14,743 nt of DNA from an uncultured Bacilli bacterium (GTDB taxonomy: Bacteria; Bacillota_I; Bacilli_A; RF39; UBA660): assembly GCA_910587725.1 (NCBI GenBank), contig CAJUNG010000041.1, forward strand, positions 1 to 14,743. The letters are read 5' to 3'. Below the pieces are notes generated by a model. It ran no database searches. It was not told the origin of the DNA and was given only the letters and a program-made list of their open reading frames with translations. The position numbers were made by a program, and so were the translations under genes. Below, piece after piece: positions 8,256 to 14,728 of the stretch; the stretch's first letter is position 1; the number at the start of each line of letters is the position of its first letter.

Positions 8256-9104
8256 ATGACAGAGTTAAAGAAAGCGCTAGAAAATGTTAGAAAATTAGCC
8301 TATGAATTAAAAGAAAAGCAAATGAGTATAGAAAATCTAGAAAAAGAATTTGAAGATATTCATACGATACTAAAGGGAAGAGTACACCCCGGTTTCTATT
8401 TTACGGCGGGAATTCTTGGCGTATTTTCTATAATGCAATCGATACATATAGATTCGTTTATGTGGACTTCTGTGTCATTAGGGTTAACAGGGATATGCTT
8501 TTATGAGTATATTGATGCACACGATGACAAAAAGAATGCTAAAAAAGATGTTGAAAACTTTAATCGGTGGAAAAAATTTTCAACAAAGAAATTAGAAGCG
8601 AAAGAAAAAACACTAGAAATAGTTTTAGCCAAAGAAAAACAGGAAGTGTCAAAACTCGAAGAAAAATTAAACCTTGCGAAAGATAATCTTGAAAATCATG
8701 TAGAGACATTTTTAAATCATCACTTAGAAGGGGAAACTGACAAAGATAAAGAAATGGAAGGATATCTAGAGGAAAAGGAAAAACTAGAATTATGCCAAAT
8801 TGTATTAGAAAAGTATACCATTCCAGAACAATATTATAACGTAGGTGCTTATCAAGAAAATGCTTTCTGTATGATGAAGAAAGTGAATGAATGGGAAGTG
8901 TTTTACGGGCATAACCAATTACACTATGAAAGTTTTGTCTGTGATGACTTAGATAGTGGAATATTCCATTTCTTCGAAAAAATAGCACCATCTGAGGAAA
9001 CCTTAGAAACCATGATTAAAGACTATGTCACATTAAAAAATAGTAATGAAGAAAAATCGAGAAAACTAATGAAAAGACTGGGTAGTATACCACAAAATCA
9101 TTAG
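8256..9104 (+). CDS. Two-transmembrane coiled-coil protein with immunity-like C-terminal domain
   Basis: The protein has 282 residues. A charged amphipathic helix (1-40) precedes two hydrophobic segments (about 46-63 and 67-85) separated by a very short turn, giving a hairpin with both ends on the same side, probably the cytoplasm. A long charged coiled coil follows (about 92-180). Residues about 188-243 form a separate domain with the pattern Y-x-V-G-A-Y-Q-E-N-A-F-C, W-E-V-F-Y-G and F-H-F-F. This resembles the layout of small polymorphic-toxin immunity domains of the Imm59 kind, from memory and unverified. The start at 8256 is fixed by a strong AAGGGGG site. The gene at 9153 follows after 48 bases with no promoter or terminator that I can see, so the two are likely co-transcribed. 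No toxin gene is visible nearby, so function is open. Confidence 0.85.
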   Translation: MTELKKALENVRKLAYELKEKQMSIENLEKEFEDIHTILKGRVHPGFYFTAGILGVFSIMQSIHIDSFMWTSVSLGLTGICFYEYIDAHDDKKNAKKDVENFNRWKKFSTKKLEAKEKTLEIVLAKEKQEVSKLEEKLNLAKDNLENHVETFLNHHLEGETDKDKEMEGYLEEKEKLELCQIVLEKYTIPEQYYNVGAYQENAFCMMKKVNEWEVFYGHNQLHYESFVCDDLDSGIFHFFEKIAPSEETLETMIKDYVTLKNSNEEKSRKLMKRLGSIPQNH

Positions 9105-9152
9105 ATGATAAAACAGCAATAGAAAATAAAGTAGAAATAAGGGAATTTAAAA

Positions 9153-9614
9153 ATGGATGAACGAACATTAGAAGAACTAGAGATGGATAAGGAATTTTTA
9201 GTTAGACAGAAAGATTTTTTGATTGAAGAACTAGAAAACATAAGAGGATATCACCCACTAGAAGAATGGGAAAAGTGCCTAAGATTAAGCGATATCTATC
9301 AAGAACTAAGTGAGATATGGAAACAAAAAACAAAACTTTTTGATGAAGAAGTTAACAAGAGAAAAAAATTAATTGATAAAGGAACAGAAAGTTTTGAAGC
9401 CGATGAGCAATTAAGAGAGGCTTATCAAAAATTAAGTCAATGTGGAATAAACCAGATTGAGAACTATCAAAAGTTAAGCGATATCTATAAAAATAGAGGA
9501 AAAAGGCTATCTAAAAAAATTCACTTTCTATGTATACTTACAAAAATTTCCTCTATCTTCGGAATAAAAAATAACTGTGCAGAAAATATAATCGTAAAAA
9601 TAAAAAAAAAATAA
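9153..9614 (+). CDS. Small coiled-coil protein of unknown function
   Basis: The protein has 153 residues and is highly charged. It is almost entirely predicted helix, with a moderately hydrophobic stretch near the end (about 124-138) and a Lys-rich tail. A helical motif recurs: SDIYQELSEIWK (46-57), REAYQKLSQCGI (88-99) and NYQKLSDIYKNR (104-115). I do not recognise a family. The ribosome binding site AAGGGA (9139-9144) supports the ATG at 9153. It lies 48 bases after the two-membrane coiled-coil gene with no promoter between them, so it is probably its operon partner; the shared coiled-coil character suggests they could interact. That is inference. The hydrophobic stretch is too weak to be sure it enters a membrane. 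Confidence 0.75.
   Translation: MDERTLEELEMDKEFLVRQKDFLIEELENIRGYHPLEEWEKCLRLSDIYQELSEIWKQKTKLFDEEVNKRKKLIDKGTESFEADEQLREAYQKLSQCGINQIENYQKLSDIYKNRGKRLSKKIHFLCILTKISSIFGIKNNCAENIIVKIKKK
9285..9488 (+). repeat. Two 15-bp direct repeats within the small coiled-coil gene
   Basis: TTAAGCGATATCTAT occurs at 9285-9299 and again at 9474-9488, encoding the LSDIY core both times. With the diverged central copy (AYQKLS) this points to internal duplication of a helical unit. Confidence 0.8.
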
Positions 9615-9785
9615 ATTAAAGTAGAACTGATGGGAAGGCAGCATTAAAAAATCATTCATCAAATCTTTAAATTCATGATATAGTCTGCTACTTAGTGTCC
9701 ATTACAAAAAGATTATCAAAGAGAATAATGAAATTGGCGGAAATTCAAAATATGATAGTTTTAAAATAGGAAGGAAAACGGAAGT

Positions 9786-10955
9786 ATGACAGAAGGTTTA
9801 TTAAATCGTTATAGAAATAAAGACATAACCGATTTATCCTCAGAAGATATTATTAAATTAGTAGAATATCCTTATACGATGAATGCAATTGCCGATTTCT
9901 TTGGTGTATCAGAAGAAGAATTTAAAAAGTTAAAGAAACAAAAAAAAGTCGAAAACATTACTTTGGAAAGTGTAATAAGAAATATCGAGACGATACTAGA
10001 TGATATAGATAAAAAGTATAGCCATATCAATAATCAAATTCGTCAACAAATAATTGATACCCTGATAAGTGTTATGACAGTCGCTATTCCAAGAAGAAAT
10101 TCCTACAAAAAAAAGCTATCAGAAATCGATTTTAGCAGAGAAAAAGTAATTGAAGATTTAATGAATAAAGAAGTGAATACGACTTATCGTTTAATCAAAT
10201 TGGACAAGAATGTCGCTTTAATTGAAAAAATGGTAAAAAGATGGATAGAAGAAGATTCTGATTTATCTAATAATTATAATAAGTCATATAACCAGCGAAT
10301 CAAAGAAAATTTTTCCAAAGGTAATGATGATGAATTACAAAAATCAGCAATGATGAAAAATAATTTGAATAACAATACGAGCGGGGAAAATTCTCACCAA
10401 AACATAGAAACGGATGTTACGATTAACACGGAAGGTAAAGATGTAGTGTACCATGTATGTTTCTCAAATGAAGGATATCAAGTGAATGAAAAATCAAGAA
10501 GTAAAGTATCAAAAGGGGCTAAGCATAATTATCAAAAAGAAAACGAAACAAAAAGGCTTCATGGAAAAATTGGTGAGGAAATCGTTTTACAAGCAGAAAG
10601 AAACCGTTTGATACAAATTGGATTAGCAAATCGAATCGATGCGGTAAATTACGTTGCTAGATTTGATGAAGAAACGACATTCGATGGTTTGGGTTATGAT
10701 TTAATTAGCGTTAATGAAAAAGGAGACCCGATTTGTATAGAAGTAAAAACTTCTTATGGAAAGAAAGATAAACCTTTCTTTATTTCTAAAAAGGAGCTAG
10801 AAGTAATGAAAGGATTAAAAAAAGAACATGATTGTAAGGATTGTTTAATTTATTATGTAAAAATAGATAATCTTAATGTGACCATCAAAACAATTAATGC
10901 TTATGATTTAGACCAACGCAAGTTAACTCCAGTACTATATAAAGTTGAGCTATAA
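9786..10955 (+). CDS. DUF3883 domain protein, putative PD-(D/E)XK nuclease
   Basis: The protein has 389 residues and is soluble. Residues about 29-55 (AIADFFGVSEEEFKKLKK) look like a helix-turn-helix or clamp helix pair. A helical middle (60-160) follows, then an Asn/Ser-rich low-complexity linker (160-210). The C-terminal region (about 258-362) fits the DUF3883/NOV_C family of PD-(D/E)XK nuclease folds: GKIGEEIV with Glu-264/265, GYDLIS with Asp-305, IEVKTSYG with Glu-319 and Lys-321, then FFISKKELEVM. All core catalytic positions of the fold are present. DUF3883 domains are common in restriction and other defence proteins; here there is no neighbouring helicase or methyltransferase, so a defence role is only a suggestion. 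The start at 9786 has AGGAAGG upstream (9769-9775). The 171 bases before the gene hold no recognisable RNA and no convincing promoter. The frame stays open after the TAA stop. Confidence 0.85.
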   Translation: MTEGLLNRYRNKDITDLSSEDIIKLVEYPYTMNAIADFFGVSEEEFKKLKKQKKVENITLESVIRNIETILDDIDKKYSHINNQIRQQIIDTLISVMTVAIPRRNSYKKKLSEIDFSREKVIEDLMNKEVNTTYRLIKLDKNVALIEKMVKRWIEEDSDLSNNYNKSYNQRIKENFSKGNDDELQKSAMMKNNLNNNTSGENSHQNIETDVTINTEGKDVVYHVCFSNEGYQVNEKSRSKVSKGAKHNYQKENETKRLHGKIGEEIVLQAERNRLIQIGLANRIDAVNYVARFDEETTFDGLGYDLISVNEKGDPICIEVKTSYGKKDKPFFISKKELEVMKGLKKEHDCKDCLIYYVKIDNLNVTIKTINAYDLDQRKLTPVLYKVEL

Positions 10956-10964
10956 AAGAAAGTA

Positions 10965-10984
10965 AATCCATCATGGAGTTTTTC
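10965..10984 (+). terminator. Weak hairpin plus T run after the DUF3883 gene
   Basis: A short stem (TCCA at 10967-10970 with TGGA at 10974-10977) precedes a run of five T (10979-10983). The stem is only about 4 bp, so termination would be weak. Confidence 0.35.
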
Positions 10985-11107
10985 TCTATACGATAATCAT
11001 CCTATGCTATTATTGGGGTATCAAAGGGCGGTAAAATTAATCACCTTTATTAAAGATGAAAAAGATGAAAAAATTAAGAAAAATTTAGAGCAAATGCTCA
11101 ATTTTGT

Positions 11108-11115
11108 GATATACT
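11108..11115 (+). promoter_or_regulatory. Extended -10 promoter of the leuS operon
   Basis: TATACT (11110-11115) carries an upstream TG (11107-11108) as an extended -10. It sits about 20 bases before the first T-box stem, as expected. No good -35 is visible around 11085-11092, which suits an extended -10 promoter. Confidence 0.55.
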
Positions 11116-11124
11116 AATCATAAC

Positions 11125-11338
11125 TTCACAAAAACGAAAGAAGTAGTAATCTAAGAAATATTGTAAAAAGAGAGTCTACATGAGGTGAAAGTAGATCAAT
11201 GAGTATTAGATGAACTTGTCTTTCTAGTAAAGTAGGGTAATTCCTTTATCGATTCAAAGGGTATAGAACTTGTTCTATAAATTAAGGTGGTACCGCGAAA
11301 CTCTCGTCCTTATGGATGAAATTTTCGCGTTTTATTTT
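11125..11338 (+). promoter_or_regulatory. T-box riboswitch leader, leucine (CUU) specifier
   Basis: The leader senses uncharged tRNA-Leu and controls the downstream operon by antitermination. Stem I has a basal helix (11136-11140 with 11220-11224), then an internal loop carrying AGTA on the 5' side (about 11142-11148) and GAACTTGT on the 3' side (11212-11219). A helix (11149-11154 with 11206-11211) and an upper stem (11174-11179 with 11191-11196) follow. The specifier is CTT (11215-11217), a leucine codon just after GAA. A further stem pairs CCTTT with AAAGG around 11243-11260, and 11262-11279 forms a small hairpin. The conserved AAGGTGGTACCGCG is at 11284-11297. Stem I is shorter than in many T-boxes. 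The leucine specificity agrees with leuS downstream. Confidence 0.93.
11294..11338 (+). terminator. Regulated terminator of the T-box leader
   Basis: CGCGAAA (11294-11300) pairs with TTTCGCG (11323-11329), followed by a T-rich run (11330-11338). The 5' arm overlaps the T-box sequence, so it excludes the antiterminator formed by AAGG (11284-11287) and CCTT (11308-11311). Confidence 0.88.
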
Positions 11339-11348
11339 GGAGGTGGAT

Positions 11349-11720
11349 ATGGAACATATTTTGTACTTTGTACTAACATTTCTAGGACTCTATTTCTTAT
11401 CTTACATTTTTATCATAAGAAAAGCTAGTCAATATCATAAGAAAAAAGTCCCAATAGAAGTGGAATACTTAATGAGAAGATACCAACTAGATTTTAAAAA
11501 AATAGATTATCGTAATTTTATCAATACGGTAAGTATGATAGGAAGCTTCATTATTTCCCTGACCGTAGTAATCGTTTTTCCTATAGGAAATATACTCTTA
11601 CAACTGTTATGTGGATTTATCGTGATGGTTCCGCTAATTTTAATTAGCTATCATCTAGTAGGAACTTATTATAAAAAGAAAGGAAGCAAAGAAAATGAAT
11701 ACAAAACAAATCGAAAATAA
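11349..11720 (+). CDS. Small integral membrane protein co-transcribed with leuS
   Basis: The protein has 123 residues with three likely membrane segments (about 4-23, 59-78 and 83-105). A basic loop (24-58) contains KKKVPIEVEYLMRRYQLDFKKIDY, and the tail is Lys-rich. The basic loop and tail suggest that both face the cytoplasm. I chose ATG 11349 because GGAGGTG (11339-11345) lies just upstream. An upstream in-frame ATG at 11316 lies inside the T-box terminator and has no ribosome binding site. Similar small membrane proteins with a P-(I/V)-E-(V/L)-x-(Y/F)-L and YxLD pattern occur in low-GC Gram-positives, from memory, but I know no function. Its 3' end overlaps leuS by 26 bases in another frame, implying translational coupling. 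It shares leucine-starvation control with leuS. Confidence 0.88.
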   Translation: MEHILYFVLTFLGLYFLSYIFIIRKASQYHKKKVPIEVEYLMRRYQLDFKKIDYRNFINTVSMIGSFIISLTVVIVFPIGNILLQLLCGFIVMVPLILISYHLVGTYYKKKGSKENEYKTNRK

Positions 11721-14523
11721 ATGGCAAAATTATTGGAAGGAACACGAAACTTTTGTAGCAAAAAATGACATCGACAAACCCAAATATTATTACTTGGTAG
11801 AGTTTCCTTATCCTTCTGGTGCCGGACTTCATGTCGGACACGTAAGAAGCTATACAGCATTAGATATTTTAGCGAGAAAAAAGAGAATGATGGGATATAA
11901 TGTCTTATTCCCAATGGGATGGGATGCTTTTGGGGCACCTGCAGAACAATACGCAATCAAACATCATATTCATCCGAGCATTGCCGTAAAAGAAAATATT
12001 AAAACCTTTAAAGGACAGATTCAGTCTTTGGGGATTTCTTTTGACTGGTCTCGTGAATTTGCAACGACAGACCCAGAATACTACAAATGGACCCAGTGGC
12101 AATTCCTAAAATTTTTTGAACATGGTCTTGCCTATAAGGCGAAGAAAAATATTAACTGGTGTCCAAAATGTAAAACAGGATTATCTAACGAAGATTCCTC
12201 AGGTGGTGTTTGTGAACGTTGTGGAACAGAAGTAGTGCAAAAAGAAAAAGAGCAATGGATGCTAAAAATGAGTGATTATGCCGAAGATTTGATTGATGGA
12301 TTAAAAGATACCGATTTCCAAGAAAAAATTAAGACAGCACAAATTCATTGGATTGGAAAGTCAACCGGAGCAGAAGTAGAGTTTTCTATTAATGAAGTTG
12401 ATGAGAAATTAAAAGTTTATACAACTCGTCCAGATACCTTATTTGGTGTTACTTTCATGGTCATTGCACCAGAACATCCAATGATTGATAACAATCAAGA
12501 GCAAATTAAAAATATCGAAGAAATTATGGAATACAAAAAATTTGCTAGTAAAAAGACCGAGTTTGAAAGAACGCAATTAACCAAAGACAAAACAGGAGTA
12601 AAAATTGAAGGTCTAACCGCAATTAATCCAATTACGAAAAAGCAAGTTCCTATTTATATTTCTGACTATGTCATGATGAACTATGGAACCGGAGCAATCA
12701 TGGCAGTTCCCGCTCATGACCAAAGAGATTATGACTTTGCCTGCAAATTTAATATTGAAATGATTCCTGTAATTGAAAAAGTTACTGGAGACGCACATGA
12801 AGAGGAGAATTATAAAGAAAGCATTGTAGCTATTGTTTTGGATAAGAAAAATAACCAGTACTTAACCATCAATTGGCATGAACTTGGAGGAAGACTCTTC
12901 ATTGGCGGAACCAAGAAAGAAGGAGAAACTCCTGAGGAATGTGCAAGAAGAGAAATCGAGGAAGAAACGGGATATACAAATTTAAAATATATCAAAACCA
13001 GTTTTCCTGTAAACCACCATTATTATGCGCATAATAAAAATAAATATTATGAAATTGATGCCGTTGGTGTTTTCTTTGAGTTAGAAAATGAACAACAAGT
13101 AAGTAAAAAATTAGATGAAGAGGAAATTGGAAAGTTTGATATTGAATGGGTTAATGCAAGTACCATCGAAAAAGAAATTCACGATGAACTTCATTCTACA
13201 ATTTATGAATATTTAGTGAAAAAACAAGCCTATACTGGCGATGGAAAAATGATTAACTCGGGATTCCTAAATGGTTATACCAATAAGAAAGAATCTATTG
13301 AAAAAATGATAGAGTACTTAGAGCAAGAACAGTTAGGGACAAAAAAGACAAACTACAAATTACAAGATTGGATTTTTACTCGCCAACGTTTCTGGGGAGA
13401 ACCAATTCCTCTTATTCATTGTGAAGAATGTGGATGGGTTCCTGTCGCTGAAGAAGATTTACCAGTTGTACTTCCAGATGTTGCACAATATGAACCAACA
13501 GATAATGGAGAAAGTCCACTAGCAAATATCGAAGAATGGGTCAATACAACTTGTCCAAAATGTGGGAAAAGAGCTAAACGTGAGACCGATACTATGCCAA
13601 ATTGGGCTGGTTCTTCATGGTACTGGTTACGTTATATGGATGCAAAGAATGACCAAGAGTTCGCTAGTATGGATGCTTTAAAATATTGGGGACAAGTAGA
13701 TTGGTATAACGGAGGAATGGAACACGCCACCCGCCACTTACTTTATGCAAGATTTTGGAATCAATTCTTATATAACATTGGACTTGTTCCTTACAAAGAA
13801 CCATTCAGAATTCGCGCTGCCCACGGAATGATTTTAGGAGATGGCGGAGTGAAGATGAGTAAATCTTTAGGTAACGTCATCAATCCTGATGATATGGTAA
13901 ATCTTTATGGAGCAGATGCATTAAGAACTTATGAAATGTTCATTGGCGATTATGAAAAAGAAGCAACATGGAGTGAACAGGGATTAAAGGGATGTAAAAG
14001 ATTCTTAGACCGTGTAGAAAAACAAGGAGAAAAATTAAATGACAACGAAGGATACACCGAAGCTTTAGAATCACTTATTCATAAAACAATCAAAAAGGTA
14101 ACGGAAGATATTGACAACATGAAATTTAATACGGCAGTATCTGCTTTAATGATTTTACAAAATCGGTTTGAAGAAGAGGAAACGATAACGAAAAGTGATT
14201 ATCGCACTTTATTAACTTTATTAAATCCATTTGCACCACATATGACAGAAGAATTAAATGAAATCTATCATCTTGGAAATCCTCTTTGTGAAAGTTCATG
14301 GCCAAAATATGATACCAACAAACTTTTAGAAGAGACGAAAACGATTGCTGTGCAGGTCAATGGAAAAGTACGTGCAACGATTGAAATAAAGGCTGATTCC
14401 GATGAAGAATGGATAAAAGAAAAAGCCCTTAATGAGGAAAATGTAAGAAAATATACAGAGGGGCACGAAATTCTAAAAGTCATTGTAATTAAAGGAAAAA
14501 TCGTAAATGTTGTAGTAAAATAA
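11695..14523 (+). CDS. leuS: Leucyl-tRNA synthetase with an inserted Nudix hydrolase domain
   Basis: LeuRS joins leucine to tRNA-Leu in the cytoplasm at the cost of ATP. The class I signatures are present: HVGH (46-49) after FPYPSGAGL, and KMSKS (720-724). A zinc-binding-like module has Cys 156, 159, 173 and 176, and a further HCEECGW/TCPKCG region follows the insert. The CP1 editing domain keeps TTRPDT (243-248) and the conserved Asp-342 in AHDQRD, so proofreading of mischarged tRNA should be intact. At 942 residues it is about 140 longer than typical Gram-positive enzymes (about 800-810). The excess lies at about 364-510, between the end of the editing domain (PVIEKVTG) and AYTGDGK. It contains a Nudix domain whose box (405-427) matches GX5EX7REUXEEXGU at every position. 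The frame is continuous, with no sign of assembly error. AAGGA (11680-11684) supports the start. T-box control. Confidence 0.97.
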   Translation: MNTKQIENKWQNYWKEHETFVAKNDIDKPKYYYLVEFPYPSGAGLHVGHVRSYTALDILARKKRMMGYNVLFPMGWDAFGAPAEQYAIKHHIHPSIAVKENIKTFKGQIQSLGISFDWSREFATTDPEYYKWTQWQFLKFFEHGLAYKAKKNINWCPKCKTGLSNEDSSGGVCERCGTEVVQKEKEQWMLKMSDYAEDLIDGLKDTDFQEKIKTAQIHWIGKSTGAEVEFSINEVDEKLKVYTTRPDTLFGVTFMVIAPEHPMIDNNQEQIKNIEEIMEYKKFASKKTEFERTQLTKDKTGVKIEGLTAINPITKKQVPIYISDYVMMNYGTGAIMAVPAHDQRDYDFACKFNIEMIPVIEKVTGDAHEEENYKESIVAIVLDKKNNQYLTINWHELGGRLFIGGTKKEGETPEECARREIEEETGYTNLKYIKTSFPVNHHYYAHNKNKYYEIDAVGVFFELENEQQVSKKLDEEEIGKFDIEWVNASTIEKEIHDELHSTIYEYLVKKQAYTGDGKMINSGFLNGYTNKKESIEKMIEYLEQEQLGTKKTNYKLQDWIFTRQRFWGEPIPLIHCEECGWVPVAEEDLPVVLPDVAQYEPTDNGESPLANIEEWVNTTCPKCGKRAKRETDTMPNWAGSSWYWLRYMDAKNDQEFASMDALKYWGQVDWYNGGMEHATRHLLYARFWNQFLYNIGLVPYKEPFRIRAAHGMILGDGGVKMSKSLGNVINPDDMVNLYGADALRTYEMFIGDYEKEATWSEQGLKGCKRFLDRVEKQGEKLNDNEGYTEALESLIHKTIKKVTEDIDNMKFNTAVSALMILQNRFEEEETITKSDYRTLLTLLNPFAPHMTEELNEIYHLGNPLCESSWPKYDTNKLLEETKTIAVQVNGKVRATIEIKADSDEEWIKEKALNEENVRKYTEGHEILKVIVIKGKIVNVVVK
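12784..13224 (+). other. Nudix domain insert within leuS
   Basis: This is the part of leuS coding for about residues 364-510. It opens with strands (SIVAIVLD, QYLTINW), then GGRLFIGG leads into the Nudix box (405-427) with the metal-binding REIEEETG core (419-426). The segment continues with FELENEQQ and IEWVNAST, typical of the second half of a Nudix fold. Boundaries are approximate, set by where similarity to ordinary LeuRS stops and resumes. Nudix enzymes cleave nucleoside diphosphates linked to another moiety; the substrate here is unknown. Confidence 0.9.
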
Positions 14524-14530
14524 GGAAAAT

Positions 14531-14575
14531 AAAAATCTAGAAGGGATGAACAATCATCATTTTCTAGATTTTTTT
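14531..14575 (+). terminator. Rho-independent terminator after leuS
   Basis: Perfect 12-bp stem (14531-14542 with 14562-14573) around a 19-base loop. The 3' arm ends in a run of seven T (14569-14575). The stem is A/T-rich apart from its CTAG core. Confidence 0.85.
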
Positions 14576-14607
14576 CAGTGTAAGACAGATAAAAGCTGCG
14601 AAAACGA

Positions 14608-14636
14608 TGGAGAAATTCAGGAGTTTATGCTAAAAT
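14608..14636 (+). promoter_or_regulatory. Extended -10 promoter near the right end
   Basis: TAAAAT (14631-14636) preceded by TGC, an extended -10. A weak -35 TGGAGA (14608-14613) lies at 17-base spacing. It resembles the promoters at 1583 and 5778. AAGGAAGG (14653-14660) follows as a ribosome binding site. Confidence 0.65.
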
Positions 14637-14667
14637 AGAACTAGATAATAAAAAGGAAGGTAATGTG

Positions 14668-14715
14668 ATGGGAAATCTTAAGAAAATGTTAATCGAAACA
14701 ATAACAGTTCAGTGA
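14668..14715 (+). CDS. Very short ORF, leader peptide or interrupted gene start
   Basis: An ATG at 14668, well placed after AAGGAAGG (14653-14660) and an extended -10 promoter, opens a 15-codon frame (MGNLKKMLIETITVQ) ending in TGA at 14713-14715. A GTG at 14665 in the same frame is an alternative start. The last codons and stop lie inside a perfect inverted repeat. Either this is a leader peptide whose translation controls a hairpin, or it is the start of a gene interrupted by an element entering near 14697. The window ends too soon to decide. Confidence 0.4.
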   Translation: MGNLKKMLIETITVQ

Positions 14716-14727
14716 ACTGTTATTGTT
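14697..14727. repeat. Perfect 15-bp inverted repeat with a 1-base centre
   Basis: Arms at 14697-14711 and 14713-14727 are perfectly complementary around a single G at 14712. No T run follows, so it is not an ordinary terminator. It overlaps the end of the short ORF. Confidence 0.9.
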
Positions 14728-14728
14728 A

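Larger units (their letters stand above)
10956..11117 (+). pseudogene. Open in-frame extension after the DUF3883 stop, possible gene remnant
   Basis: After the TAA at 10953-10955 the same frame remains open for 53 codons, ending in TAA at 11115-11117. The translation looks protein-like, with a segment reading LYDNHPMLLLGYQ followed by a lysine/glutamate-rich amphipathic helix. An ATG at 11004 would give 37 residues but has no ribosome binding site. It may be the remnant of a longer C-terminus cut by a stop mutation, a decayed separate gene, or chance. Confidence 0.3.

Noticed and set aside
8560..8991. A 143-codon open frame on the minus strand
   Set aside because: It lies wholly inside the well-supported + strand gene at 8256-9104, has no ribosome binding site or promoter, and its Phe/Leu-rich translation is the expected mirror of A-rich codons.
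9734..9767. Candidate promoter (TTGGCG with TATGAT or TAAAAT) before the DUF3883 gene
   Set aside because: Spacings are 11 and 22 bases, outside the workable range; no convincing pair was found.
9615..9785. Intergenic stretch checked for an RNA gene or gene remnant
   Set aside because: No tRNA-like fold, no strong hairpin with T run, and stops in all forward frames; nothing supportable.
11316..11348. Upstream ATG (11316) for the small membrane protein
   Set aside because: It lies within the T-box terminator hairpin without a ribosome binding site; ATG 11349 follows GGAGGTG at proper spacing.
11669..11956. Minus-strand open frames across the start of leuS
   Set aside because: They overlap the conserved HVGH region of LeuRS and have no start signals; they are antisense shadows.
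14663..14668. ATG at 14663 as a start codon
   Set aside because: It is followed immediately by TGA; the usable starts are GTG 14665 or ATG 14668.
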